From the NCBI GenBank assembly GCA_002733865.1, contig NVXM01000001.1, positions 200,206-264,205 of the forward strand: a stretch of DNA of 64,000 nucleotides, read 5' to 3'. Position 1 is the stretch's first letter, and every line of letters starts with the position of its first letter. Both the position numbers and the translations under genes were made by a program. Positions 1-8,660 of the stretch are shown piece after piece. The notes under the pieces were generated by a model. The model was not told the origin of the DNA, made no database searches, and saw nothing but the letters and a program-made list of their open reading frames with translations. Source of the DNA: Sphingopyxis sp. GTDB taxonomy: Bacteria; Pseudomonadota; Alphaproteobacteria; Sphingomonadales; Sphingomonadaceae.

Positions 1-113
1 CGTCTGATGTCCCAATCCCTTTCCTCATCGACCGACCGGCGGTTTTCAGCAGCTCCCGGACAGGAAGATTTTCTCGCAATTGGGGGGCTGACCCGTGTGA
101 CCCAAAGCTTGTT

Positions 114-131
114 CCCCGCCGCAGGGCGGGG
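114..131. repeat. Short GC-rich inverted repeat
   Basis: CCCCGCC, four-base loop, GGCGGGG: a perfect 7-bp stem. It lacks a following T-run, so it is more likely part of a dispersed palindromic element than a terminator. Confidence 0.55.
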
Positions 132-185
132 CCCAGAACGGTCCCGCTATTGCCTTTTGAACCGCACCGAGAGGACTCGCCTGGA

Positions 186-203
186 CCCCGGCCTTCGCCG
201 GGG
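186..203. repeat. Sphingomonad-type palindromic repeat
   Basis: CCCCGGC-CTTC-GCCGGGG, a perfect 7-bp stem with a CTTC loop preceded by TGGA. From memory this motif is common between genes in sphingomonads. The element at 2494-2581 shares the CCTTCGC core. Confidence 0.6.
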
Positions 204-286
204 CAGAAAAAGGCCTCTGCAGGGCACGCAGCGATTCTTTTCAATAACCCTGTAAAGTTTGTTAAGATTACCCCGAAAGGAACAGC

Positions 287-1276
287 ATGAAAAACCGGTT
301 TCGATCAGCGCATATCGCTTTTTTGGCCTTGGCCGCCGCCTGTTTTTCCCTGGCATCTCCAGCGCTGGCGCAGGAACAAGCACCGGCGCCAACGCCTTCA
401 GAAGTCCTTGCCTCTGCCCCGCCTGAACACTGGCTGCCTATTCCGGTCAGCGACCTGCTGATCCTGACCTTGGCCGATGCCGCCGATGGCACAAAGCGCC
501 AGGCAGTGATCCAGTTGCTTCCGGCCGGCCTCTCCGGCGGTCATGTCCGCAATGTCCGCGCACTCGCGCGCAATCGCTGGTGGGACGGCACGAAAATCTA
601 TCGGGTGGCCAAGGATTTTGTCACTCAGTTCGGCGGCAATCCAGATGCCAAGGCACCGCCAAAGACGCTCGAGACGGTGCCGGAGAGCGAATATTATAAC
701 GCTTCGCTGGGTGCGAAACGCGACACCGATATGGCGGCGCTCAAGGCGGCGGTCGAGTACAGCAACCAATATCAGGGCACGGTAATCCGTCCGCTGATGA
801 AGATGATTTACGAAAATGGCGGCGCACAGACCGTCGGCTTTGGTGGCGGCTGGCCGATCGGCAGCAAGACCGTCGATGGAGAAATGAAATTTTACCCGCT
901 CACCTGTCGCGGGTCGCTGTCGCCCGCTCATTATGATCCGCCGGACACGGGCAGCGGCACCGAAATGTCGATAATCACCGGCGAAGCGGCCCGCAGTCTG
1001 GATACAACCTTCGGCATGGTCGGCCGGGTAATCGACGGGCTGGAGCATTTGCAGAATCTGCCGCTCGGCACGGATTCGGGCGGTTTCTATGCCGACAAAT
1101 CACAGCATATCCCGATAGAGTCGATCCGCATGGCCAGCGAACTGCCGCTGGCCGAACAGCCAGCCTATGAATATCTCGCCAGCTACAGCCCGACGCTGCT
1201 CGAATATATCGAAGCCCACGGCGGTTATGGCAATATTTGTACCGTCCCAGTGCCGGTCCGGAAAGTTTCAAACTAG
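287..1276 (+). CDS. Exported cyclophilin-type peptidyl-prolyl isomerase
   Basis: 329 residues. A classical signal peptide ends near residue 28 (SPALA|QEQ), so the product should be periplasmic. The cyclophilin fold is shown by a HVRN...LARNRWWDGTKIYRV...QFGGNP stretch around residues 86-118, which matches the family's HVxNF..YYDG..FHRV..QGGDP core. A TFGMVGRVIDGLEHLQNLP stretch matches the family's FGxVxxGxdvv near the C-terminal side. It is longer than single-domain cyclophilins because of insertions between these motifs. Expected role is proline cis-trans isomerisation of exported proteins. The start has an AAAGGAA Shine-Dalgarno. Catalytic competence is uncertain, since the RV/F/Q pattern is only partly conserved. 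Confidence 0.85.
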   Translation: MKNRFRSAHIAFLALAAACFSLASPALAQEQAPAPTPSEVLASAPPEHWLPIPVSDLLILTLADAADGTKRQAVIQLLPAGLSGGHVRNVRALARNRWWDGTKIYRVAKDFVTQFGGNPDAKAPPKTLETVPESEYYNASLGAKRDTDMAALKAAVEYSNQYQGTVIRPLMKMIYENGGAQTVGFGGGWPIGSKTVDGEMKFYPLTCRGSLSPAHYDPPDTGSGTEMSIITGEAARSLDTTFGMVGRVIDGLEHLQNLPLGTDSGGFYADKSQHIPIESIRMASELPLAEQPAYEYLASYSPTLLEYIEAHGGYGNICTVPVPVRKVSN

Positions 1277-1362
1277 TGTAATAATATTACAATGCATCTC
1301 GCGCCGACCGTCATTTGCTGGTAATGCAACGCCGATAGACTCATCAGAACAGGAGCCTCCCC

Positions 1363-2490
1363 ATGCGCGTCGGTACCCCCAGGGAAATCAAGAATCACGA
1401 ATATCGGGTCGGCCTGACCCCCGAATCGGTCCGCGAATTGATCGCGCATGGCCACGAAGTGCTGGTCGAATCCGGTGCTGGCCTCGGCATCGGCGCGGAG
1501 GATGCGGAATATGTTACCGCAGGAGCGACGATTGTCCCGACAGCAGCCGATATTTTCGAACAATGCGAAATGGTGGTCAAGGTGAAGGAACCGCAGGCGA
1601 TCGAGCGGGCGATGCTGCGCGAAGGCCAGATCCTGTTCACCTACCTGCACCTTGCCCCCGATCCGGAGCAGACCGAAGATCTGGTCGCATCCAAATCCAT
1701 CTGCATCGCCTATGAAACCGTAACCGGCACCGGTGGCCTGCCGCTGCTCAAGCCGATGAGCCAGGTAGCCGGGCGCATGTCGATCCAGGCCGGCGCAACC
1801 GCGCTTGAAAAGGCGCATGGCGGTCGCGGCATCCTGCTTGGCGGCGTCCCCGGCGTGGCCCCCGGCAAGGTCACCATCATCGGCGGCGGCGTGGTTGGCT
1901 TTAATGCGGCGCAAATGGCCTCCGGCCTCGGTGCGGATGTAACAATTCTGGATCGCAATCCAGACGTCCTCGAATCGGTTGGCACCCATTTCGAAACCCG
2001 CGCCAAGACCCGCTTCTCGAACAAGGCCAATATTGCCGAATGTGTTGCCGAGGCCGATCTGGTGATTGGCGCGGTACTGATCCCCGGCGCCGAAGCGCCC
2101 AAGCTGGTCACCCGCGACATGCTCAGCACCATGCGGCCCGGCTCCGTGCTCTGCGACGTCGCGATCGACCAGGGCGGCTGTTTTGAAACGTCCAAGGCCA
2201 CAACCCACGAAAACCCGACCTATGTGGTCGATGATATCGTGCATTATTGCGTTGCCAATATGCCGGGCGCGGTCTCGCGCACCTCGACCTATGCGCTCAA
2301 CAATGTGACCCTGCCGCACACGCTGGCGATTGCCAACAAGGGCTGGGAAGTGGCGCTGCGCGAGGACCGGCATCTCGCGGAGGGACTGAATGTCTGGAAC
2401 GGGCATGTCACCTACAAGGCTGTCGCAGAGGATCTGGGTTATGAATATATCTCGGCGGCCGAGATTTTGGGAGTGAAGGCAGCAACTTAG
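1363..2490 (+). CDS. ald: Alanine dehydrogenase
   Basis: 375 residues, the usual family length. It catalyses NAD-dependent oxidative deamination of L-alanine to pyruvate and ammonia in the cytoplasm, or the reverse. The N-terminus [20 protein letters not shown] is the family signature. R15, K75 (KVKEP) and H96 (YLHLAP) match known pyruvate-binding and catalytic residues. A Rossmann segment ([15 protein letters not shown]) and a CDVAIDQGG motif follow. Its own promoter is likely, as 86 bp separate it from the cyclophilin gene. It is followed by the palindromic element at 2494-2581. Confidence 0.96.
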   Translation: MRVGTPREIKNHEYRVGLTPESVRELIAHGHEVLVESGAGLGIGAEDAEYVTAGATIVPTAADIFEQCEMVVKVKEPQAIERAMLREGQILFTYLHLAPDPEQTEDLVASKSICIAYETVTGTGGLPLLKPMSQVAGRMSIQAGATALEKAHGGRGILLGGVPGVAPGKVTIIGGGVVGFNAAQMASGLGADVTILDRNPDVLESVGTHFETRAKTRFSNKANIAECVAEADLVIGAVLIPGAEAPKLVTRDMLSTMRPGSVLCDVAIDQGGCFETSKATTHENPTYVVDDIVHYCVANMPGAVSRTSTYALNNVTLPHTLAIANKGWEVALREDRHLAEGLNVWNGHVTYKAVAEDLGYEYISAAEILGVKAAT

Positions 2491-2493
2491 GCC

Positions 2494-2581
2494 TGTGCCC
2501 CTGCGAAGGCAGGGGTCCATCTCCTGAGTTTGCGTCTCGACGATGCAATTGGAGATAGGCTCCTGCCTTCGCAGGAGCACA
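2494..2581. repeat. 88-bp imperfect palindromic element
   Basis: Two 31-nt arms (2494-2524 and 2551-2581) are inverted copies with four mismatches. Each arm itself contains a CCTGC/GCAGG hairpin. The element begins 4 bp after the ald stop and ends 19 bp before the next start, so it fills almost the whole intergenic gap. It could fold in mRNA as a long hairpin and attenuate read-through, or be a dispersed MITE/REP-like repeat. Confidence 0.75.
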
Positions 2582-2600
2582 AGCAAGAAGGAACCAAAAA

Positions 2601-3572
2601 ATGGCTGCAGCAGACCAGAAACCGCTTGGATCGGGCTTTCCCGCCAAGAGCGAACCGCACGAAATCCTGGCCGGGATCGACCTGGCCGGCAAGACGGCAA
2701 TCGTCACCGGCGGCTATTCGGGCATCGGTCTCGAAACCACCCGGGCCCTGGTCGAAGCTGGCACCACGGTGATCGTGCCCGTTCGCGACCCTGCCAAGGC
2801 GGAGGAAAACCTGTCAACCATCGAAGGCGACGTCTCGACCGCCAGGATGGATCTCGCCGACCTCGATTCCGTGCGGACCTTCGCCTCGTCGGTCTATGAC
2901 AGCATCGACACGCTCGATCTGCTGATTAACAACGCCGGGATCATGGCCTGTCCGCTGGCCCGTGTCGGACCCGGCTGGGAAAGCCAGTTCGGGGTCAATC
3001 ATATGGGCCATTTCGCGCTAACCAAGGCGCTATTGCCGCTGCTGGAAAAGGCGAAAGCGCCGCGCGTGGTCGCGCTGTCATCGGTTGCCCACAAGCGGGG
3101 CGGCATCAACTGGGACGATATCCAGTTTGAAAACAGCGAATATCAGAAATGGGTCGCCTATGCCCAGGCCAAAAGTGCGAACGCCCTGTTTGCCAATGCA
3201 CTCAGTCGGCGGATGCAGGGCTTTGGCGGCCGCGCCTTCTCGGTCCATCCGGGCGGAATCTTCACTCCCTTGCAGCGCCACCTGCCGATGGAAGAACAGG
3301 TCGAACTTGGCTGGCTGAACGAAGATGGCACCGTCCCGCCGACGGTTGCCGAAATGTTCAAGACACCGGCGCAGGGGTGCACCACAAGCCTGTGGGCGGC
3401 TACCTCGCCGCTGCTGAACGACATGCCGGGTGTCTATTGCGAGGATTGCGACGTGGCGCAACTGGCTGACGAGAATTCTGCGCCTTTCCAGCATTGCGCA
3501 CCGCATATCGCCGATGATGATGCGGCCGAGCGACTCTGGGAAATCAGCGAGAATTTGCTCGCTGCTGCCTGA
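2601..3572 (+). CDS. Short-chain dehydrogenase/reductase (retinol-dehydrogenase-like)
   Basis: 323 residues, cytoplasmic. An NAD(P)-binding Rossmann motif TGGYSGIG lies at residues 36-43, NNAG at 110-113, the catalytic serine around 161 (LSSVAHK) and the YxxxK pair at Y187/K191 (YAQAK). Length and the long loop after the serine fit the WW-oxidoreductase/retinol-dehydrogenase-like classical SDRs. The substrate cannot be told from sequence. An AAGAAGGAA Shine-Dalgarno precedes the ATG. Its stop shares one base (TGATG) with the next small gene, so the two are probably translationally coupled. Confidence 0.9.
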   Translation: MAAADQKPLGSGFPAKSEPHEILAGIDLAGKTAIVTGGYSGIGLETTRALVEAGTTVIVPVRDPAKAEENLSTIEGDVSTARMDLADLDSVRTFASSVYDSIDTLDLLINNAGIMACPLARVGPGWESQFGVNHMGHFALTKALLPLLEKAKAPRVVALSSVAHKRGGINWDDIQFENSEYQKWVAYAQAKSANALFANALSRRMQGFGGRAFSVHPGGIFTPLQRHLPMEEQVELGWLNEDGTVPPTVAEMFKTPAQGCTTSLWAATSPLLNDMPGVYCEDCDVAQLADENSAPFQHCAPHIADDDAAERLWEISENLLAAA

Positions 3573-3778
3573 TGGGGACGGAAGAGCAAAGCGATCAGGA
3601 ATATGCCGGTCTGCTGCAGCGCGATGCAGTCGGCTTCCTGCTGCAATGCGATGATGGCAACCACTATCGGCTCGAACTTTTGCGCACACCGATTGATGAG
3701 GTCGAGAAGCGGGTAGTGGTCACCGGACGCCTCTCCGACCAATCCATTCTCGAAGCAAGCGGGATCCGGCTGGCGTGA
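3572..3778 (+). CDS. Small DUF5818-like protein
   Basis: 68 residues, no signal peptide or membrane segment. The pattern GLLQRDAVGFLLQCDDGNHYRL followed by VEKRVVVTGRL resembles the small beta-rich DUF5818 proteins of sphingomonads. Function is unknown. It overlaps the SDR stop by one base and its own stop overlaps the GTG of the acetyltransferase (GTGA), so it sits in the middle of a tight three-gene operon. Confidence 0.7.
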   Translation: MGTEEQSDQEYAGLLQRDAVGFLLQCDDGNHYRLELLRTPIDEVEKRVVVTGRLSDQSILEASGIRLA

Positions 3779-4293
3779 AATTCAGGTCGGCAGAAGAACA
3801 GGATATCGCCGCGCTCCATGCGCTGATCGAAAGCGCCTATCGCGGAGAAAGCGCCAGGCGCGGCTGGACCCACGAAGCCGACCTGCTCGGCGGCCAGCGG
3901 ACCGATGCGGAAGCGCTGCGCGCCGTTATCGATGATGCGGATCAAGTGATCCGGATCGCCGAACAGAAGGGAATAGTGCACGGCTGCGTGCAGCTATCAC
4001 GAGTCGATGAGACCACCGCCTATCTTGGACTGCTGACCGTGGAACCGTCACTGCAGGCCAGTGGTCTGGGCAAACAATTATTGGCCCGTAGCGAAGATTA
4101 TGTCCGCGAGACATGGCGATGCCAGGCGATGGAAATGACCGTGATCAAGCAGCGGGCTGAACTGATCGCTTACTATGAACGGCGGGGCTATGTTCGCACC
4201 GGCGAATATCGGCCTTTTCCGCACGGTGATCCGCGCTTTGGCTTGCCAAAGACCGATCAGCTGGAATTTGCGGTGTTACGCAAGGAAATCTAG
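3775..4293 (+). CDS. GNAT-family N-acetyltransferase
   Basis: 172 residues. A GTG start overlaps the upstream stop. The acetyl-CoA-binding motif A is at about residues 86-102 (LTVEPSLQASGLGKQLL), with the Q/R-x-x-G-x-G loop. The last third contains YYERRGYVRTGEYRPFP, the usual beta6-beta7 ending. The acceptor is unknown. It ends convergently on rpoN, the two stop codons overlapping by CTAG. Confidence 0.85.
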   Translation: MKFRSAEEQDIAALHALIESAYRGESARRGWTHEADLLGGQRTDAEALRAVIDDADQVIRIAEQKGIVHGCVQLSRVDETTAYLGLLTVEPSLQASGLGKQLLARSEDYVRETWRCQAMEMTVIKQRAELIAYYERRGYVRTGEYRPFPHGDPRFGLPKTDQLEFAVLRKEI

Positions 4294-5798
4294 GCGGCCT
4301 TGCCTTCGAGTGCCTTCTGGCGGCGGCGTTGCACCGAACTGCCGAGGCCCAACGCTTCACGATATTTGGCGACGGTCCGCCGGGCAATGTCGAACCCCTT
4401 GTCCTTTAACAAAGCCACCAGCTTGTCATCGGACAGGATTTTCTTCGGATCTTCCTCGTCGATCAGGCTCTTTATATGACTCTTGACCGCCTCGGCCGAA
4501 GCCGCCTCGCCGCCGGTGGAAGACTGGATCCCGCTGGTGAAAAAATATTTGAGCTCGAACGTGCCGCGCGAACAGGAGAGATATTTGTTGGATGTCACCC
4601 GGCTGACCGTCGACTCATGCATCTCGATTTTCTCGGCGACATTCTTAAGCGTCAATGGCCGCAGATGCGCTACGCCTTTGCGGAAGAAGGCCTCCTGCTG
4701 TTTGACGATCTCGGTTGCAACCTTGACGATTGTCCGCTGCCTCTGGTCCAGCGCCTTGACCAGCCAGTTGGCATCGGCGAGGCATTCGTTGAGCCATTCT
4801 TTCGACTGCTTGTCCTGCGCTCCATCCTTCAGCTCGCTATAATAGCTGCGGTTGACCAGCACCCTCGGCAGGGTGGCGCTGTTCACTTCGATGATCCACT
4901 TGCCCGCCCGTTCCGCGATAAACACATCGGGCACCACCGACTGCACCTCGCCGCCGCCGATTTTGCAACCCGGCTTCGGATCGTAATTGCGCAGTTCGCT
5001 GATCATATCCATCAGATCTTCATCATCGACCCCGCAGATACGCTTTAGCTGCGGCAGCGCGCCCTTGGCCAGCAGGCCGAGATTGTCGATCAGCCGCGCC
5101 ATCGCCGGATCGTAGCGATCCGCCTCTTTCGCCTGCAGGGCAAGACATTCTGCCAGATCCCTTGCGCCAACACCGACCGGGTCAAGGGTCTGGACGACGC
5201 CCAGCAGCCGTTCGATATCCAATAGCCCGACATTCAACCGTTGCGCCAGTTCCAGCAGGTCGGCCTGAAGATAGCCGCACTCGTCAATCTGATCGATAAT
5301 ATGCTGCGCCACAAACAGATCCACGCCTGACAGGATTGCCCCCGCCTGATCCATCAAATAGTCAGTGAGCGTCATCTCCGCGACCAGCATATTCTCGTAG
5401 TCTGGTGCCTCGCCTGCCGATTCCGCTCCCGAGGTTGCGCCATTCATGCCCAGCTGGCCATCGAGAGCACCGTCGCTTTGCGACAGGCTGTTATTCGAAA
5501 AACTGTCGGTGTCGCTTGGCATATCCAGAGCGGATTCGGATTCGGCAGGGCCGGACGTCAGGATTTCATCGCTGCCCTGCGTCGCGGCCTCTCCCGCGCC
5601 GTTCTCACCATATTCTGCGTCACCGCTTTCCATCGAAATCTCGCCGGTATCCAGCAGCGGATTCTTCTCAAGCTCGTCGGACAGGAAGGTTTCAAGTTCC
5701 AGATTGGACAAGGTCAGAAGTTTGATCGCCTGCTGCAATTGCGGCGTCATCACCAGTGACTGGCTTTGTCGCAGATCGAGGCGGGGGCCGAGAGCCAT
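4290..5798 (-). CDS. rpoN: RNA polymerase sigma-54 factor RpoN
   Basis: 502 residues, standard length. Region I is the glutamine-rich activator-interaction domain at the N-terminus (RQSQSLVMTPQLQQAIKLL, residues ~9-27). An acidic region II follows (~50-130), then the core-binding domain. A helix-turn-helix stretch (NVAEKIEMHESTVSRV) leads into the C-terminal RpoN box ARRTVAKYREALGL that reads the -24 element. It recognises TGGCAC-N5-TTGC promoters and needs AAA+ enhancer-binding activators, none of which is seen in this window. It is 2 bp downstream of lptB, as is usual, but hpf and ptsN, its normal followers, are about 50 kb away at 56-57 kb. A strong candidate target promoter lies at 23883-23900. 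Confidence 0.97.
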   Translation of the reverse strand: MALGPRLDLRQSQSLVMTPQLQQAIKLLTLSNLELETFLSDELEKNPLLDTGEISMESGDAEYGENGAGEAATQGSDEILTSGPAESESALDMPSDTDSFSNNSLSQSDGALDGQLGMNGATSGAESAGEAPDYENMLVAEMTLTDYLMDQAGAILSGVDLFVAQHIIDQIDECGYLQADLLELAQRLNVGLLDIERLLGVVQTLDPVGVGARDLAECLALQAKEADRYDPAMARLIDNLGLLAKGALPQLKRICGVDDEDLMDMISELRNYDPKPGCKIGGGEVQSVVPDVFIAERAGKWIIEVNSATLPRVLVNRSYYSELKDGAQDKQSKEWLNECLADANWLVKALDQRQRTIVKVATEIVKQQEAFFRKGVAHLRPLTLKNVAEKIEMHESTVSRVTSNKYLSCSRGTFELKYFFTSGIQSSTGGEAASAEAVKSHIKSLIDEEDPKKILSDDKLVALLKDKGFDIARRTVAKYREALGLGSSVQRRRQKALEGKAA

Positions 5799-5800
5799 GG

Positions 5801-6595
5801 CTATAGAGCGAAACCTTCGCCCAGATAGAGGCGACGCACATTCGCGTCGGCAACCAGATCTTCCGGACTTCCGGCGAACAGGACCTGGCCGTCATAAATG
5901 ATACAGGCGCGATCGACGATATCGAGCGTCTCGCGGACATTATGGTCGGTGATCAGAACGCCGATCCCGCGCTCTCGCAACTGGCAAACCAGATCGCGGA
6001 TGTCGGCGATCGACAGTGGATCGATGCCGGCAAAAGGTTCGTCCAGCAGGATGATCGACGGGCTTGCGGCCAACGCACGGGCAATTTCGCACCGCCGCCG
6101 CTCACCGCCGGACAGGGCCATCGCTGGCGAACTGCGCAGCCTTGTCAGACCAAATTCGTCGAGCAGGCGATCAAGTGTTTCCGCCCTGGTGCCGGCATCG
6201 GGTTCAACCATCTCGAGTACTGCGAGAATATTCTGTTCGACGGTCATGCCGCGGAAGATCGATGTTTCCTGCGGGAGATAGCCAATGCCCAGAATCGCTC
6301 GCCGGTACATGGGCAGCGCCGTGATATCCTCGCCGTCGAGCATGATCCGGCCGGCATCCGGGCGAACCAGACCCATGACCGAATAGAAGCAGGTGGTTTT
6401 CCCGGCGCCATTCGGGCCCAGCAGGCCGACAACTTCACCGCGTCCGACAGACAGCGAGACATCGGACAATACCGATCGCTTGTCATAGCTTTTGGCAATT
6501 GAAACGACCGCCAGCCCATGTTCCATGGCATCACTCGCCATGGCCGCGCCGGGATCGGCCATCGCCGGCATATCAGATATGGCTGTATCGTTCAT
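5801..6595 (-). CDS. lptB: LPS export ABC transporter ATPase LptB
   Basis: 264 residues. Walker A is at 60-68 (GPNGAGKTT), the signature is LSGGERRRCEIARAL and Walker B is IILLDEPFAGIDP. LptB powers extraction of LPS from the inner membrane together with LptF/LptG, which are not in this window, and feeds the LptC-LptA bridge. There is an N-terminal extension of about 25 residues rich in Met/Ala/Asp before the ABC domain. Internal methionines at 9, 12, 19 and 24 are alternative starts. The stop lies 2 bp before the rpoN start, so the two are surely co-transcribed. Confidence 0.95.
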   Translation of the reverse strand: MNDTAISDMPAMADPGAAMASDAMEHGLAVVSIAKSYDKRSVLSDVSLSVGRGEVVGLLGPNGAGKTTCFYSVMGLVRPDAGRIMLDGEDITALPMYRRAILGIGYLPQETSIFRGMTVEQNILAVLEMVEPDAGTRAETLDRLLDEFGLTRLRSSPAMALSGGERRRCEIARALAASPSIILLDEPFAGIDPLSIADIRDLVCQLRERGIGVLITDHNVRETLDIVDRACIIYDGQVLFAGSPEDLVADANVRRLYLGEGFAL

Positions 6596-6791
6596 CGTTG
6601 GTCCTCATATGCATGGCGTGTCTTGTGCTTTGGTTAACAGCATGCCCCAATCCGGTGCAAAGTGGCAAGCTTTGTGCATGGTAGATTGGAAACGAACTGT
6701 TCGGAACATAATCGAGCTTCGAGACTGCAGGAACTAGCGCTTTTGCCTCATGCGGACATTGCGCCGCACCTGCTAGTCGAATGGCGAGACT
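6596..6791. other. Gap between lptA and lptB
   Basis: A 196-bp gap interrupts the otherwise tight lptC-lptA-lptB run. I see no ORF with a ribosome site, no clear terminator and no sigma-54 motif. A separate lptB-rpoN promoter may lie here. Confidence 0.4.
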
Positions 6792-7340
6792 TTAATTTTT
6801 CCGCTGTGGCACCGTAAAGGTTCCGGACACACGGCCATTGGAGTTCTGCGTACCGACCGAAGACCCGCCCGTCGAGCGTCCGTCGATTGTCGACCGCCCC
6901 GACGCCAGATCGATAATCACCCGGCCACCGGAAAGACGGTTGGACCCCTGATTCAGCGTCACGTCGCCGATCAACGTGATCAGCCGTCGATTGAGATCAT
7001 ATATCGCAACATCGCCGGTGGCGGTGTCACCCGCCTTGCGAATAGTCACGCCGCCCGAGGCGTCGATCCGGTCAATCTCGATCCCGCCAGCGTTCCGGTA
7101 AGCCACGGTCATGCGCGCGGAATTGAGCACCATGCCGGCCTGCTCGACCTGAACAGAGCCCGACAGGACGACGCGATCGGCGCGATCCTGAACTTCGATC
7201 CGTCCGGCGTTGAACGTCACGGGCGCGTTGCTGTTGTGGCTTCCGAACACCTGCGCCGGAGCGGGCCCGGCCAGCAACAAAGCCGAAGCGGCCACAACGG
7301 CCGATCCAGCGGAAAGGGAAAAGAATAGGTGCAATTTCAT
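6792..7340 (-). CDS. lptA: LptA/OstA-family periplasmic LPS transport protein
   Basis: 182 residues with a signal peptide ending near ALLLAGPAPAQ (residue ~30). The mature part has the OstA-like pattern of repeating short beta-strands: an ITFNAGRIEVQDRADRVVLSGSVQVEQ-type stretch, GDVAIYDLNRRLITLIGDVTL and GGRVIIDLASGRSTI. It should form the periplasmic beta-jellyroll bridge between LptC and LptD. The ATG directly abuts the lptC stop (TAG-ATG) and has AGAAGG in the lptC 3' end, which indicates translational coupling. The low-complexity Ser/Gly/Asn tail after the fold is typical of alphaproteobacterial LptA. Confidence 0.88.
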   Translation of the reverse strand: MKLHLFFSLSAGSAVVAASALLLAGPAPAQVFGSHNSNAPVTFNAGRIEVQDRADRVVLSGSVQVEQAGMVLNSARMTVAYRNAGGIEIDRIDASGGVTIRKAGDTATGDVAIYDLNRRLITLIGDVTLNQGSNRLSGGRVIIDLASGRSTIDGRSTGGSSVGTQNSNGRVSGTFTVPQRKN

Positions 7341-7985
7341 CTAACGCCTTCTTAGTCCATTTTGTTCGATCCGCAAACGCGCATTGCCATTGAGGCTGAC
7401 CGTGCGGTCGGCCAGATCGGCTTCAAGCCGGTCGGCGCTGAACGTTCCGATATTGGTGCGTCCCTCGACCGTGCCAACGCTCCGCAACGTGCGTTGTTTG
7501 AGGTCGACCGTGACATCATTGGTCGAGAGCCGATAGCCGTTGGCGGCTTCAACCTGCACTGGCCCCGGCACCCGAACCTTTTCCTGGTCCATGTCATATT
7601 GACCACCCCTGGCCCGAATCTGGGCCGGGCCTTCGGCCAGCAATATGCGGGCGGACAGATCGCTCAGTTCAACGACTGCTTCGCTCGAGCTCTTCTGGAC
7701 CGCAGACCCGGCTTTCAGGGAAAACGGGCGGCCTTCACTGTCTTCACCGCGATACAGCGCTTCGGTTACGCGCATGCGCTCCTTGGCTACATCCACACTA
7801 TTCTTGTCCAGCACGAAACTCAGTTCGCCGGTCATCGTGAACGGTGCCAATGCGAGCATTGAACCCAATACACCGACGCCCACCGGAAGGATGAACCGCA
7901 GCCATCTTATATTGCGATCATGCTTGCTGTTGGGGGCAGCAGCCTGCTGGCGCCTGGTGCGGACAATATTAGCGGTCGCTACCAT
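7341..7985 (-). CDS. lptC: LPS export protein LptC
   Basis: 214 residues from the ATG. A TTG nine codons upstream (to 8012) would also be in frame; neither has a clear Shine-Dalgarno. After a basic N-terminus (RTRRQQ...NSKHDRNIRW) there is one membrane anchor (FILPVGVGVLGSMLALAPF). A periplasmic OstA-type beta-jellyroll follows with repeats such as ATGxYxLS-like GYRLSTNDVTVDLKQRTL. LptC receives LPS from LptBFG and passes it to LptA. It lies 57 bp after nrnC and directly before lptA. Confidence 0.88.
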   Translation of the reverse strand: MVATANIVRTRRQQAAAPNSKHDRNIRWLRFILPVGVGVLGSMLALAPFTMTGELSFVLDKNSVDVAKERMRVTEALYRGEDSEGRPFSLKAGSAVQKSSSEAVVELSDLSARILLAEGPAQIRARGGQYDMDQEKVRVPGPVQVEAANGYRLSTNDVTVDLKQRTLRSVGTVEGRTNIGTFSADRLEADLADRTVSLNGNARLRIEQNGLRRR

Positions 7986-8042
7986 GGCAAATCGAAAATC
8001 CTGCGATCGCAAGGATTAAGTCTGGGCGGAATATTCACCGGC

Positions 8043-8660
8043 TCACGCATGCGCGAATATATCGGTTTCCGGCCAGCCAGCGAGATCCAGGCGGGCGCGG
8101 TCCGGCAGGAAATCAAAACAGGCCTGCGCCAGAGCGGTTCTGCCTTCCCGTTCGAGCCGGATCTCCAGCTCATCCTTCAGGCGATGCAAAAAGCGAACGT
8201 CCGATGCGGCATAGTCCTTCTGAGCATCGCTGAGCTCGGGGCTGCCCCAATCGCTCGACTGCTGCTGTTTTGAAATATCCTGGCCGAGCAGCTCCCGGAC
8301 AAGTTCCTTCAGGCCATGGCGGTCGGTATAGGTCCGAATGAGACGCGACGCTATTTTTGTACAGAACACCGGCTCTGCCATCACCCCCATATAATGTTCG
8401 ATGGCAGCAAGGTCAAAACGGGCAAAATGGTAGAGCTTCACCCGTTTCGGATCGGCAAGAATGGCGCGGAGATTGGGTGCCGCGTAATCGCTGTCAGGGC
8501 CGAAGCGGACCAGATGCTCGTCGCCCTGGCCATCTGATATCTGAAGCAGGCATAAACGATCGCGAGGAGTCTGGAGTCCCATGGTTTCGGTGTCCACAGC
8601 GACGGCTCCCTCATCCAGAACGCCCGCAGGAAGATCTTCCTCATGAAAAAAAACTGCCAT
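8043..8660 (-). CDS. nrnC: NrnC-type 3'-5' exoribonuclease (RNase D family)
   Basis: 205 residues, the size of alphaproteobacterial NrnC and much shorter than RNase D, because the HRDC domains are absent. DEDDy exonuclease motifs are visible: VAVDTETMGL (Asp/Glu pair), HFARFDLAAIEH and YAASDVRFLHRL (Tyr and Asp of motif III). NrnC degrades very short RNAs, including dinucleotides such as pGpG from c-di-GMP turnover. It is the first gene of the leftward lpt-rpoN block, which is its common location in this group as far as I recall. Confidence 0.9.
   Translation of the reverse strand: MAVFFHEEDLPAGVLDEGAVAVDTETMGLQTPRDRLCLLQISDGQGDEHLVRFGPDSDYAAPNLRAILADPKRVKLYHFARFDLAAIEHYMGVMAEPVFCTKIASRLIRTYTDRHGLKELVRELLGQDISKQQQSSDWGSPELSDAQKDYAASDVRFLHRLKDELEIRLEREGRTALAQACFDFLPDRARLDLAGWPETDIFAHA

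Larger units (their letters stand above)
1..286. other. Intergenic region with GC-rich palindromes upstream of the cyclophilin gene
   Basis: I see no convincing gene here. The stretch contains two perfect short hairpins (listed separately at 114-131 and 186-203) and ends in a Shine-Dalgarno AAAGGAA just before the ATG at 287. The upstream neighbour is outside the window. Confidence 0.6.

Noticed and set aside
1273..2700. 475-codon minus-strand open frame
   Set aside because: Antisense to ald, with its composition explained by the third-position bias of ald.
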